Assembly: GCA_024644865.1 (NCBI GenBank)
Contig: JAHEGZ010000002.1
Span: forward strand, 15,998-51,108
Length of the DNA stretch: 35,111 nucleotides
From: Aurantimicrobium sp.
GTDB taxonomy: Bacteria > Actinomycetota > Actinomycetes > Actinomycetales > Microbacteriaceae
Reading direction: 5' to 3'
Under the pieces are notes generated by a model. It worked only from the letters and a program-made list of their open reading frames with translations, was not told where the DNA came from and searched no databases. Positions 8,118 through 16,199 of the stretch are shown here, piece by piece (the stretch's first letter is position 1; each line of letters begins with the position of its first letter). A program made the position numbers and the translations under genes.

Positions 8118-8150
8118 CGTGCCCCTTTCAAATATGGAAATGAGGGCACG
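8118..8150 (-). promoter_or_regulatory. RBS-sequestering hairpin of the TPP riboswitch (expression platform)
   Basis: On the minus strand CGTGCCC (8150-8144) can pair with GGGCACG (8124-8118) across a 19-base loop. The 3' arm includes part of the AAAGGGG ribosome site of ykoE, so the hairpin would block translation. There is no T-run after it, so translational rather than transcriptional control is the better reading. Confidence 0.6.
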
Positions 8151-8160
8151 GGATGTGAGA

Positions 8161-8258
<98 letters not shown>

Positions 8259-8265
8259 GAACAGT

Positions 8266-9504
8266 CTATTCGCGAACAGCCTTTGTTGCACCGTGCGCCG
8301 ACTCGCCGATGGGCGCGTCGGACGGGCTGACCACGAGGGACGCGGGCTTGAGCGCGCCACGCCCGAACTTCTCCGCGACGGCATCTTCAACCCGCTCGAC
8401 TTCTCTCCACTCCTCGTCGGTATCCCAGAGCAGTGCATCTGAACTACCCGCGGGTACCAGTTGCTCAGCCCGAACGCCGATGAGCCTTACCGGGTTGCGG
8501 GGCAACTCTCCCATCTCGCCAAGGAGCGCCTCGAGCAACTCAACGGCGGTCGAGTAAATCGTGCGGCTCACCGAGGTCGCCGCGGGGAGTGTGCGACTTC
8601 GTGACACGGTTTGACGATCGGCGAAGGCAACTTTGAGCGCGATGGTCCGGGCATCCGTGTTTCCCAGCCGAAGCGACGAGCCCACGCGTTCACTCTGTGC
8701 CAGGAGCGTTCGCTTCAGCGTGTCGAGATCGGTGACGTCGTCGTCGAAGGTGATTTCTCGCCCGGTGCTCTTTTCGAGGCGAGTGGGGATGACATCACGC
8801 GTATCTCGCGCCCAAGCGAGGTTGTGCAGGTGCGTTCCGGCAGACTCCCCCAGCGCAGAAACCAGGCTGCGCACAGGGGTATCAGCGATGTCACCGATCG
8901 TGTGAAGCCCGCGTTTTTCGAGCACCTTGGCTGTCTGCGGACCGACTCCCCACAGAGCACGGATGGGCAGTGGATGAAGAAACTCGAGTTCTCGCGCTGG
9001 CTCAATCACGAGCAATCCGTTGGGCTTGCAGTGCCCTGATGCCAGTTTGGCCATGAACTTGCTGGCGGCAACTCCCACCGAACACGTCAGTCCGGTGCGC
9101 TCAAGCACGGCGGCGCGAATATCAGCGGCGATCTTTTCGGGAGGGCCGAGCAGTCGAGTCGCGCCACGAACATCCAAAAATGCTTCGTCGATGCTCAGTG
9201 GCTCGACCAGCGGAGTGAAGTCCCGAAAGACGGCCATGACTTCGGCCGAGGCTTTGGTGTACTTGGCGCGGTTGGGTGGCATGACAATGACGTCGGGAAC
9301 AATGCGCTTAGCCATGGCCAGCGGCATGGGGCCCTTGATGCCCAGTGCGCGTGCCTCATAGGTGGCGCTCAGCACCACCGAACGCCCCGACAACGGGGCG
9401 ACAACGGCAGGCTTTCCGCGAAATTCAGGAAAGTCGAGCAGTTCGACAGACGCGAAAAACGCATCCATGTCGACATGCAAGATGCCTGTGGTCACTTTGC
9501 TCAC
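8266..9504 (-). CDS. dinB: DNA polymerase IV (Y-family translesion polymerase)
   Basis: A 412-residue Y-family polymerase for lesion bypass. The palm domain shows HVDMDAFFASVEL near the N-terminus and LSIDEAFLDV with the catalytic Asp-Glu pair. The little-finger region follows (GREITFDDDVTDLDTLK, then RTIALKVAFADRQTVSRSRT), and the C-terminus is longer than the minimal family core, ending without a clear beta-clamp motif. It starts at GTG 9504 directly after an AT-rich CATAATTAGCT segment. It is followed immediately by the riboswitch, so read-through from dinB into the thiamine operon is possible. Confidence 0.95.
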   Translation of the reverse strand: MSKVTTGILHVDMDAFFASVELLDFPEFRGKPAVVAPLSGRSVVLSATYEARALGIKGPMPLAMAKRIVPDVIVMPPNRAKYTKASAEVMAVFRDFTPLVEPLSIDEAFLDVRGATRLLGPPEKIAADIRAAVLERTGLTCSVGVAASKFMAKLASGHCKPNGLLVIEPARELEFLHPLPIRALWGVGPQTAKVLEKRGLHTIGDIADTPVRSLVSALGESAGTHLHNLAWARDTRDVIPTRLEKSTGREITFDDDVTDLDTLKRTLLAQSERVGSSLRLGNTDARTIALKVAFADRQTVSRSRTLPAATSVSRTIYSTAVELLEALLGEMGELPRNPVRLIGVRAEQLVPAGSSDALLWDTDEEWREVERVEDAVAEKFGRGALKPASLVVSPSDAPIGESAHGATKAVRE

Positions 9505-9541
9505 AGCTAATTATGCGCGTGGGCGTTGCCGGCTGTGTGAG

Positions 9542-11557
9542 CTAAGGCAACACGGCAATCACGCTTGCGACGATTCCGTCGACATCGTCAGGTCGAACGA
9601 GCACGCCCCGGTCCATGACGGACGCGTCGATTGCCTTACCCTCGCGGGTTGCCTGAACGACACGCTTGAGCGGAATCTCGAGACGCTTGCCCGTTGCGGT
9701 TCGAGGAACCGACGGCGTCCACACGATGGTGTCGGGAACGTGGCGCGGCGAGAGCTCGGTACGGATAGTCGTTTTGATGAGCTTCTCGAGCGCATCCATG
9801 TCTTGACCATCTTTAGCAACGGCCAGCAGAACCAACTGCCCCATTCCGCCGGCGGGGTCTTCGAAGTGCACGACCATGGAGTCGGCAATGCCAGGCAGCG
9901 GGTCGAGAACCCCGTAAAACTCGGCTGTTCCGAGACGAACCCCGCCACGATTGAGCGTGGCATCGGAGCGCCCCGAGATGATCCAGGTGTCGCGACTGGT
10001 GTGAATCAGCCAGTCACCGTGACGCCACACGCCCGGGTAGACATCGAAGTAGGAGGCCTTGTACCGCTCGCCATCGGTGTCCCCCCAGAAGAAGAGCGGC
10101 ATCGACGGCAGAGGCTTTGTGCAGACCAGTTCGCCGGGCTCGTCAATCGGCACGGTGGCTCCCTCGGGACTCCACGCGTCGAGCGCGACACCGAGCATGG
10201 GAACGACCATCTCACCGGCGTGAACACCCGCGAGCGACGAACCCGACAGGAATCCCGAGCAAATGTCGGTTCCACCGGAGGCCGGGCAGAGGTACAGGTT
10301 GGGGTTCACCTGGTCATAGACCCACACAGCGACATCCGCAGCCAGGGGTGAACCTGAGCATTGGATTTCGCGCAGTTTGCTCAGGTCCCACTTTTTTCCG
10401 GGCTCGATACCCGCATGCGCACTCGCGGCCAGGTACGCCGAGCCGGTCGCGAAATAGGTTGCCCCGGTCGTTCCGAGCATTGCCCACTGTGACCACTCGC
10501 CGTCGAGGGCCGGCCAGTTGGGGTCACCGTCCATGAGCACCATGGATGCGCCGGTCATGAGCGTCGAAACGCTCAACGTCCAGACCATCCATCCGGTGGT
10601 CGAGAACCAGAAGGTGCGGTCGGTTTCGTCGATGTCAAACATCAGGTGCAAGTCACGCATGTGTGTGACGAGGAGTCCGCCGTGGCCGTGCACGATTGCC
10701 TTGGGCTTGCCAGTTGTACCTGACGAGAAGAGGACGACAAGTGGCGTATCGAAGGGCACCGGCTCAACGATGTAGTCAGCTGCTGTTGAGGTGAAGTCGC
10801 TCCAGACGATGGCACCGGCGGGAACATCCGCATTCTCATCTGCGTAAGGCAAGAGAACCGCGGTAATGCCCGGGATCGCTTCGCGAATCGCGGCGAGTTC
10901 GTCAACGCGACTGATTCGTTTGGATCCCCAACTGTAACCATCAAGTGCGACGATGAGTTTGGGTTCGAGCTGCTCGATGCGGTCGAGCACCGAACGCGTT
11001 CCCATCTCGGGCGGAACCGAGCAGAAAACTGCACCCAGCGAAGCCGCCGCGATGAAGAGTGCGATGGTTTCAGGGATGTTCGGAAGATAGCCGACGACAC
11101 GATCGCCCTTGGCGATTCCGGCGCGAATCAAGCCCTGCTGAATTCGAGTCACGAGGTCGACGACCTCGTGACCGGTGAGCTCAAACGCCTCTCGCGTCTG
11201 ACTGCGAGCGATGAGCATTGGCTTGTCGCCTTGGCTCGACAGACCACGAACGAGGTGTTCACCCCAGTTGATCAGTGCACCCGGGAACCACTTCGCGCCC
11301 GGCATTTTCGTCGAGGCAAGAACGCGCTCATACGGAGCGTGTTCGATGATTTTGGTCTCGCGCCACAGCTCGCCCCAGAAATCTTCGAGGTTGTCGACCG
11401 ACCACTGCCAGGCGTCGCGATAAGTCTCGAAGTGCACACCTGTTTGCGACTCAATTCGGTTAAAGAATCGACCGGCTTGGTAGTTGGACCAGTCTGAACG
11501 CGCGGGCGGCGCCTTGAGGAGCTTGCCCTGGTTAGCGGGCAACGACGGTGATACCAC
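9542..11557 (-). CDS. aacS: Acetoacetyl-CoA synthetase (acetoacetate--CoA ligase)
   Basis: Activates acetoacetate with ATP and CoA to acetoacetyl-CoA in the cytoplasm. The 671-residue length fits the family, and the N-terminus (WQWSVDNLEDFWGELWRE, then PGAKWFPGALINWGEHLVRG) is typical of AacS rather than acetyl-CoA synthetase. The AMP-binding loop VVLFSSGTTGKPKAIVHG begins near residue 274. WRHGDWLIHT and SGRSDATLNRGGVRLGTAEF mark the hinge, and TATGKRLEIPLKR holds the C-terminal Lys. The GTG start is backed by AAGGAAGG at 6 bases. A 17-base palindrome lies just before the ribosome site and matches one at the divergent carboxylase promoter, so this gene is probably part of the IclR regulon. 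It ties the neighbouring carboxylase operon to acetoacetate. Confidence 0.94.
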   Translation of the reverse strand: MVSPSLPANQGKLLKAPPARSDWSNYQAGRFFNRIESQTGVHFETYRDAWQWSVDNLEDFWGELWRETKIIEHAPYERVLASTKMPGAKWFPGALINWGEHLVRGLSSQGDKPMLIARSQTREAFELTGHEVVDLVTRIQQGLIRAGIAKGDRVVGYLPNIPETIALFIAAASLGAVFCSVPPEMGTRSVLDRIEQLEPKLIVALDGYSWGSKRISRVDELAAIREAIPGITAVLLPYADENADVPAGAIVWSDFTSTAADYIVEPVPFDTPLVVLFSSGTTGKPKAIVHGHGGLLVTHMRDLHLMFDIDETDRTFWFSTTGWMVWTLSVSTLMTGASMVLMDGDPNWPALDGEWSQWAMLGTTGATYFATGSAYLAASAHAGIEPGKKWDLSKLREIQCSGSPLAADVAVWVYDQVNPNLYLCPASGGTDICSGFLSGSSLAGVHAGEMVVPMLGVALDAWSPEGATVPIDEPGELVCTKPLPSMPLFFWGDTDGERYKASYFDVYPGVWRHGDWLIHTSRDTWIISGRSDATLNRGGVRLGTAEFYGVLDPLPGIADSMVVHFEDPAGGMGQLVLLAVAKDGQDMDALEKLIKTTIRTELSPRHVPDTIVWTPSVPRTATGKRLEIPLKRVVQATREGKAIDASVMDRGVLVRPDDVDGIVASVIAVLP

Positions 11558-11569
11558 GGTGTACCTTCC

Positions 11570-11586
11570 TTTTCACTAGGTGAAAA
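11570..11586. promoter_or_regulatory. Candidate IclR-type operator 1 (TTTTCAC-TAG-GTGAAAA)
   Basis: A perfect 7-bp inverted repeat with a 3-base centre in the short gap between the iclR stop and the aacS ribosome site. A TAGTTT box on the minus strand at 11590-11585 overlaps it, so bound regulator could cover an aacS promoter. The same palindrome with a different centre lies at 12421-12437. Confidence 0.75.
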
Positions 11587-11587
11587 A

Positions 11588-12373
11588 CTAGTCAGCCTGC
11601 GGGTCGGCCGCGAGCTCTTTGAGACGCCGACCAAGGCCGGCAGCGGCCTCGATCAACTGGGGAACAAAAACTTCTAAATCGTCTCGAAGCTCGTAGTTCA
11701 CGATTCCAATGGCGGCTTCAACCTTGCCATTGACCATGACGGGAGCTGCGATCGCGGTCGAGCCCGGCACATACTCTTCAGTCGAGTGAGCAAAGCCCTG
11801 CTCGCGCACCTGGTCGAGCATTTTGTTCAGGGCGCGAGGCGTCGTCACCGTGCTGTCGGTGAATCTCGGCAACGGCATGCCTGTGATGACGTCTATGAAT
11901 CCTGGGTCGCTGAGGGCAAGGATGGCCTGACCAACGGCGGTCGCGTGCAACGGAATGCGTGCACCAATACGACTTTGGACAGGTGTTTTCGTATCGAGCG
12001 TGAGCTTTTCGATGTAGACCGCATCCACACCATCACACACGGCGAGCTGCACTGTTTCGCGGCACTCATATTGCAGATTGAGCAGGAACGGCATGGCGAC
12101 CTCGCGCATGTGTCCGTGAACCGGGGTGAGAAGACCCATCTCCCACATGCGAACGCCGAGGCTGTATCGCCCGGAGGCGTCGCGCTGCAAGAAACGACCC
12201 TCTTCGAGTTCACCCGCGAGTCGATACACCGTAGCCACCGGTAGACCTGCAACCCGGGCCAACTGGCTCAGCGTCATCGATGGCTCTTGGGCACTCAGTG
12301 CACCGAGGACGGCAAGCGCCCGAGCAGTGACCGACTTGGCCGTGCTCTTGGGAAACTCGCGTGCTTCGCTCAT
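11588..12373 (-). CDS. IclR family transcriptional regulator
   Basis: A 261-residue protein of IclR length. The N-terminal winged helix-turn-helix is at about residues 33-65 (MTLSQLARVAGLPVATVYRL). The effector domain shows RETVQLAVCDGVDAVYIEKL, IPLHATAVGQAILA, and GSTAIAAPVMVNGKVEAAIG, the usual ligand-pocket landmarks. It lies between aacS (same strand, downstream) and the divergent carboxylase operon, and near-identical palindromes flank it on both sides. It is therefore the likely regulator of both units; whether it activates or represses cannot be told. A TAGGCT box ends 9 bases before its ATG, and no good ribosome site is seen. The effector is unknown, but an operon substrate or acetoacetate is a reasonable guess. 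Confidence 0.93.
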   Translation of the reverse strand: MSEAREFPKSTAKSVTARALAVLGALSAQEPSMTLSQLARVAGLPVATVYRLAGELEEGRFLQRDASGRYSLGVRMWEMGLLTPVHGHMREVAMPFLLNLQYECRETVQLAVCDGVDAVYIEKLTLDTKTPVQSRIGARIPLHATAVGQAILALSDPGFIDVITGMPLPRFTDSTVTTPRALNKMLDQVREQGFAHSTEEYVPGSTAIAAPVMVNGKVEAAIGIVNYELRDDLEVFVPQLIEAAAGLGRRLKELAADPQAD

Positions 12374-12420
12374 AGTGGTGCAAGCCTACGAGAGAAGTGC
12401 ACCTCAGGGGAAGAACATTC

Positions 12421-12437
12421 TTTTCACTCAGTGAAAA
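12421..12437. promoter_or_regulatory. Candidate IclR-type operator 2 (TTTTCAC-TCA-GTGAAAA)
   Basis: A perfect 7-bp inverted repeat with a 3-base centre in the divergent region between iclR (start 12373) and the carboxylase operon (start 12523). It differs from operator 1 only in its centre. If CATTAT at 12447-12452 is the -10 box of the plus-strand operon, the palindrome covers its -35 region. Confidence 0.78.
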
Positions 12438-12446
12438 AGGTTCTTG

Positions 12447-12452
12447 CATTAT
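12447..12452 (+). promoter_or_regulatory. Possible -10 box (CATTAT) of the carboxylase operon
   Basis: CATTAT in an AT-rich patch after operator 2; TATTTT at 12450-12455 is an alternative. Unlike the leaderless genes nearby, this operon would have a leader of about 65 bases and a GGAG ribosome site before the ATG at 12523. Confidence 0.3.
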
Positions 12453-12460
12453 TTTGCTCC

Positions 12461-12486
12461 CGGGGTGAGACTGAGAGCACACCCCG
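12461..12486 (+). other. Hairpin in the 5' leader of the carboxylase operon
   Basis: CGGGGTG (12461-12467) can pair with CACCCCG (12480-12486) over a 12-base loop. No T-run follows, so it is not an intrinsic terminator. It may be a leader structure or could lie at the transcription start; its role is unknown. Confidence 0.35.
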
Positions 12487-12522
12487 TACTTCTCAATCCA
12501 CACAGAGCCGTTTGGAGCATCC

Positions 12523-14349
12523 ATGTCAGATCGTCGCTTCCCAGATCCCTACGAGATTGAAACCCCGGCCGGCGCCGAGGGTTGGCAAGACCTTTACGCG
12601 TACCACAACCTGTTTCAGGATGGTCGCCGAGCGGTAGACGGCAAGAAGACGTGGTTCCGAAACTCGCTGCACTTCCCCGAGGTGTCGTATCCCTTCGACC
12701 AAATCACCATCGACTGCGCGTTTATGGGAACCGGCGTGACGAATACTCGTGTTTTCGCCATGCCGCCGGCCAAGGGCCTCGACGTGCGGGTCGTCAACGG
12801 TTACACCTACATGAGTGCACTGCCAGCACCCGAGCCCGACGAGATTGAGCGTCGCGCTGCCGAATTCGGTGTTCGCGCTGGTCACTACTTCGCCAACTGG
12901 GACAACCTCTACGAAGACTGGGTAGAACGAGTCAAGAAGCAGATTAACGCCGTGAAATCGATCGCCATCCCCGAGATGAGCGAATACGAGTCAATTGAAT
13001 ATGTAACCGAGACTCACGGAAACACGCAGGCAAACACTCTCCTGGCCAACTACCTCGATCTGATCGAAAAGGGTGACGGCATCTGGACGCTTCACTCCGA
13101 GTTCCTCAACCTCGGGTACGCCGCCTACCTGCAGTTCCTGTTGCTGTGCAAGGCAAACTTCCCCGACATCACAGACCAAACCATTTCTCGCATGGTTTCA
13201 GGCATCGACGTGATCTTGTTCCGACCCGACGATGAACTTCGTCGCCTGGCCAAGAAGGCTGAAGACCTCGGGGTGGGCGACGCGGTCGTTGCCGCAACCA
13301 CTGAGGCCGAGCTGCGCGCCAACCTTTCGGGAACTGACGCCGGAAAGGCGTGGATTGCCGACCTGGATGAGACGGCAAATCCCTGGTTCTACTTCTCTAA
13401 CGGTTCTGGCATGTATCACCACCACCGCTCGTGGGTTGACGACATGACCCTTCCTATTCAGGGCATCGGTGACTACATCAAGATGGTTCGCCGCGGTGAG
13501 TCACTCGAGCGCGAGCTCGACAAGCGTCAGGCCGAGCGCGACGAAATCACGAACCTGTATCGCGACCTTCTCGACGATGACGCCAAGGCCGAGTTCGACG
13601 GCGCCCTAGGCCTCTCGCGAACGGTGTTTCCTTATGTCGAAAACCACAACTTCTACATCGAGCACTGGTTCATGACCGAGTTCTGGAACAAGGTCCGCGA
13701 ATTCGGCAAGCTCTTCGCGCAGTGGGGCTTCTGGTCCAACGCCGATGACATTTTCTACTTGCGTCGCGCCGAGGTCGTCGAGGCCGTCATTGACTTGCAG
13801 GCCGCCTGGAGCCACGGCACCGAGCCTCAGGGCCCGGCATACTGGCCAGCCGTCGTTGCCAAGCGCAAAGACATTTACAAGGCCTTGGCCGCGTGGACTC
13901 CCCCGCCTGCACTTGGCCCGGTTCCCGAGGATGTCAGTGAGCCACTGACCATCATGCTCTGGGGAATCACTCCCGAGACTGTCGAGCGCTGGCTCGATCA
14001 GGCCGACGGCAGTGGCAGCAAGACCGAACTCGGCGGATTTGCCGCAGCTCCAGGCGTTGCTGAGGGAATCGCTCGCGTTGTGCTCACTCCTGACCAACTC
14101 GACACAGTCCAAGAAGGCGAAATCCTGGTTGCCCCGGTGACCAACACGAGTTGGACCCCGGTATTCAGTCGCATCAAAGCTGCTGTCAGCGACATCGGCG
14201 GCATCATGTGCCACGCGGCCATTGTCTCCCGCGAATACGGGCTGCCTGCAGTCGTCGGAACGGGCTTCGGCACGACCACGATCAAGACCGGCATGCGCAT
14301 CCGAGTTGATGGCGACAGTGGCAAAGTAACAATTTTGGATGAGGCGTAA
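12523..14349 (+). CDS. PEP-utilizing-enzyme family protein with swivelling phospho-His domain, phenylphosphate-synthase-alpha-like
   Basis: A 608-residue protein. The C-terminal 100 or so residues are the mobile phosphohistidine domain of PEP synthase-type enzymes: LGGFAAAPGVAEGIARVV, then GGIMCHAAIVSREYGLPAVVG with the phospho-acceptor His at residue 564. The first 480 residues are neither the ATP-grasp domain nor the PEP/pyruvate TIM barrel of PEP synthase. They include the cluster MYHHHRSWVDD (His 299-301). Size and His position resemble subunit 1 of phenylphosphate synthase from anaerobic phenol degraders, which passes phosphate from a His to phenol; that assignment is by memory. A separate ATP-grasp partner is needed in that system and none is encoded nearby. 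It heads the carboxylase operon and may phosphorylate an enol or help activate the carboxylase substrate. GGAG precedes the ATG. Confidence 0.8.
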   Translation: MSDRRFPDPYEIETPAGAEGWQDLYAYHNLFQDGRRAVDGKKTWFRNSLHFPEVSYPFDQITIDCAFMGTGVTNTRVFAMPPAKGLDVRVVNGYTYMSALPAPEPDEIERRAAEFGVRAGHYFANWDNLYEDWVERVKKQINAVKSIAIPEMSEYESIEYVTETHGNTQANTLLANYLDLIEKGDGIWTLHSEFLNLGYAAYLQFLLLCKANFPDITDQTISRMVSGIDVILFRPDDELRRLAKKAEDLGVGDAVVAATTEAELRANLSGTDAGKAWIADLDETANPWFYFSNGSGMYHHHRSWVDDMTLPIQGIGDYIKMVRRGESLERELDKRQAERDEITNLYRDLLDDDAKAEFDGALGLSRTVFPYVENHNFYIEHWFMTEFWNKVREFGKLFAQWGFWSNADDIFYLRRAEVVEAVIDLQAAWSHGTEPQGPAYWPAVVAKRKDIYKALAAWTPPPALGPVPEDVSEPLTIMLWGITPETVERWLDQADGSGSKTELGGFAAAPGVAEGIARVVLTPDQLDTVQEGEILVAPVTNTSWTPVFSRIKAAVSDIGGIMCHAAIVSREYGLPAVVGTGFGTTTIKTGMRIRVDGDSGKVTILDEA

Positions 14350-14352
14350 GAC

Positions 14353-14832
14353 ATGAGTGAACAGCCCAGTTGGCAAGACCTGCTCGATCTCGTCGCGCAG
14401 CTGAATGAGAGCAACTTTGAGTCAGCGGCCGTCTCGTACGGCAACATCTCGGTGACATTGTCGAACAGCGACACTTTCGTCGGCGGCGCTCCTGTTGCCA
14501 CAGCCGCCCCCGTGGTCGCAGCACCTGCAGTCGTGGCAGCACCTGCAGCCGCACCTGCAGCCAGCCCGGCGGCACCCGCAGCGCCGGCCGGCGAGACGAT
14601 TGACGCGCCCATGATCGGCGTGTTCTACCGTCGCCCCGCGCCCGGCGCAGAGGTTTTTGCACAGCCAGGCGACCGAGTCGAAGCTGATACCACCATCGGA
14701 ATTATCGAAATCATGAAGCTCATGAATCCGATTGCCGCGGGTAAAGCCGGCGTTCTCGGTGAGTTCCTTGCTCAGGATGCCCAGGCCGTCGAGTTCGGAA
14801 CGCCCCTGGTTGTCATCGACACGAACGCATAG
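14353..14832 (+). CDS. Biotin carboxyl carrier protein (AccB-like)
   Basis: A 159-residue carrier. The N-terminal 40 or so residues are AccB-like (WQDLLDLVAQLNESNFESAAV), followed by an Ala/Pro/Val-rich flexible linker at about residues 49-78 and a biotinyl domain. The biotinylation motif is EIMKLMNPI with the acceptor Lys at residue 122, an AccB-type variant of AMKM. The protein carries CO2 between the carboxylase and the carboxyltransferase encoded next. It begins 3 bases after the preceding stop and ends 2 bases before the biotin carboxylase gene. The AccB-type carrier paired with a pyruvate-carboxylase-type transferase is unusual, since acyl-CoA carboxylases use a crotonase-type transferase. 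Confidence 0.93.
   Translation: MSEQPSWQDLLDLVAQLNESNFESAAVSYGNISVTLSNSDTFVGGAPVATAAPVVAAPAVVAAPAAAPAASPAAPAAPAGETIDAPMIGVFYRRPAPGAEVFAQPGDRVEADTTIGIIEIMKLMNPIAAGKAGVLGEFLAQDAQAVEFGTPLVVIDTNA
14521..14560 (+). repeat. Three copies of the decamer GCACCTGCAG in the carrier-protein linker
   Basis: Exact copies start at 14521, 14539 and 14551. They encode the Ala-Pro-Ala units of the flexible linker. This is a normal source of linker length variation by slippage, not a regulatory element. Confidence 0.7.
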
Positions 14833-14834
14833 TC

Positions 14835-16199
14835 ATGACCGAGAAGCCCGTAGTCCTCGTAGCCAATCGAGGAGAGATTGCCATGCGCATCATTGCGGCG
14901 GCGCGCCGAATTGGCGCGTCACCCGTTCTCGCGGCCAGCACGGCGGATGCTGACTCTCCCGCGGCTCGCGCTGCCGATCGAGTCATTGTCATCGGTGCAG
15001 CTCCTGCCGGTCAGTCCTACCTGCGACCCGAGCAGGTCGCTCAGGCAGCAGTGCACGCGGGAGCGGCAGTGGTTCATCCCGGCTACGGATTCTTGAGTGA
15101 ACAACCCAAACTGTGTGAGCTGCTCGAAGAAGAGGGCATCGCTTTTGCCGGACCCAGGCCCGAGACTCTGCGCGCCGTGGGCGACAAGGGGTCAGCACGC
15201 GAGGTTGCTATCGCAGCAGGTGTTCCCGTAGCCGCCGGCGTTGAAATCACCGATGTCACGAATGTCGTACCGCTCGGAGCACAGATCGGCTATCCCCTGC
15301 TTATTAAGGCAATTCACGGAGGCGGTGGCCGCGGAATTCGTTTGGTGACGAACCCCGACGAACTTGCCACACTTGCTCCACAGGCCGCCGCCGAGGCAGA
15401 GGCTGCGTTCGGCAACGGCGCTTTGTATGTCGAGCGCTACTACGGCAAGGCTCGTCACGTCGAGGTTCAGGTTTTCGGCGATGGCTTTGGTCGGGCCTGG
15501 ATCTTTGGTGACCGCGACTGCTCCGTGCAGCGTCGCCACCAGAAACTCATCGAAGAATGCCCGGCACCGAACCTCACAGATGCTCGCCGCAAGGTGTTGC
15601 ACGACTCGTCTCGCGCTCTCGTCGAGGCGCTGAAGTACCGCGGAGCAGGAACGGTGGAGTTCCTCGTCGACACCGAGACCGAGGATGTCGTGTTCCTCGA
15701 GGTAAACGCTCGCATTCAGGTCGAGCACCCGGTGACCGAAGAGGCGTTCGGCGTTGATCTCGTGGCCGCGCAGCTGCGACTCGCTCTCGGTCAAGACCCT
15801 GAACTCCCTGAGGTGGGCCCTGTTCCACCAGCGGCGGTGATTGAACTTCGCATCAACGCCGAAGACCCCGAGGCCGACTTCATGCCGAATTCGGGCACGA
15901 TCAGCAAGCTGTCATGGCCACGCGGGCCGGGCATCCGTGTCGACACTCAAATCGAAGAGGGTTACAAGTTCCCGCCGTTCTACGACAGCCTGATGGCCAA
16001 ACTCATTGTGCGCGCGCACAACCGCGAGGCTGCGGTCGCAGCGATTCGTCAGGCGGCGCGAAACACGAACATCGAGGGCCTCAAGACCACCCTGTCGATG
16101 CACGATTACGTGCTTTCGCATCCTGACTTCATCGCCGGAGCTGTGCCCACCTCATGGTTTGGTCCGGTTTGGGAAGCCCGCAAGGAGAACAACGTATGA
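14835..16199 (+). CDS. Biotin carboxylase subunit (AccC-like)
   Basis: ATP-dependent carboxylation of carrier-bound biotin with bicarbonate. The 454-residue length matches stand-alone biotin carboxylases. The N-terminal domain opens VVLVANRGEIAMRII; the ATP-grasp glycine loop is HGGGGRGI at about 161-168. The metal and bicarbonate site is FLEVNARIQVEHPV near residue 290, where the usual EMNTR reads EVNAR. No carrier or transferase domain is fused. The ATG is 2 bases after the stop of the carrier gene, and its own stop overlaps the start of the transferase gene (ATGA), so the three are coupled and probably form one enzyme. Confidence 0.95.
   Translation: MTEKPVVLVANRGEIAMRIIAAARRIGASPVLAASTADADSPAARAADRVIVIGAAPAGQSYLRPEQVAQAAVHAGAAVVHPGYGFLSEQPKLCELLEEEGIAFAGPRPETLRAVGDKGSAREVAIAAGVPVAAGVEITDVTNVVPLGAQIGYPLLIKAIHGGGGRGIRLVTNPDELATLAPQAAAEAEAAFGNGALYVERYYGKARHVEVQVFGDGFGRAWIFGDRDCSVQRRHQKLIEECPAPNLTDARRKVLHDSSRALVEALKYRGAGTVEFLVDTETEDVVFLEVNARIQVEHPVTEEAFGVDLVAAQLRLALGQDPELPEVGPVPPAAVIELRINAEDPEADFMPNSGTISKLSWPRGPGIRVDTQIEEGYKFPPFYDSLMAKLIVRAHNREAAVAAIRQAARNTNIEGLKTTLSMHDYVLSHPDFIAGAVPTSWFGPVWEARKENNV

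Noticed and set aside
9362-10351. A 329-codon open frame on the plus strand opposite aacS and dinB
   Set aside because: It is antisense to two well-conserved genes and its His/Arg/Gly-rich translation matches nothing. It is a product of GC-rich codon bias.
12461-12486. Intrinsic terminator or attenuator before the carboxylase operon
   Set aside because: The 7-bp stem has a 12-base loop and no T-run, so termination is unlikely; it is kept only as a leader hairpin.
13606-14376. Long minus-strand frames opposite the swivelling-His protein and carrier genes (also 13998-14612)
   Set aside because: The plus strand carries clear family motifs across the whole interval; the antisense translations are low-complexity.
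14521-14560. Regulatory or mobile repeat in the carrier-protein gene
   Set aside because: The three decamers encode the Ala-Pro linker and are in-frame coding repeats.
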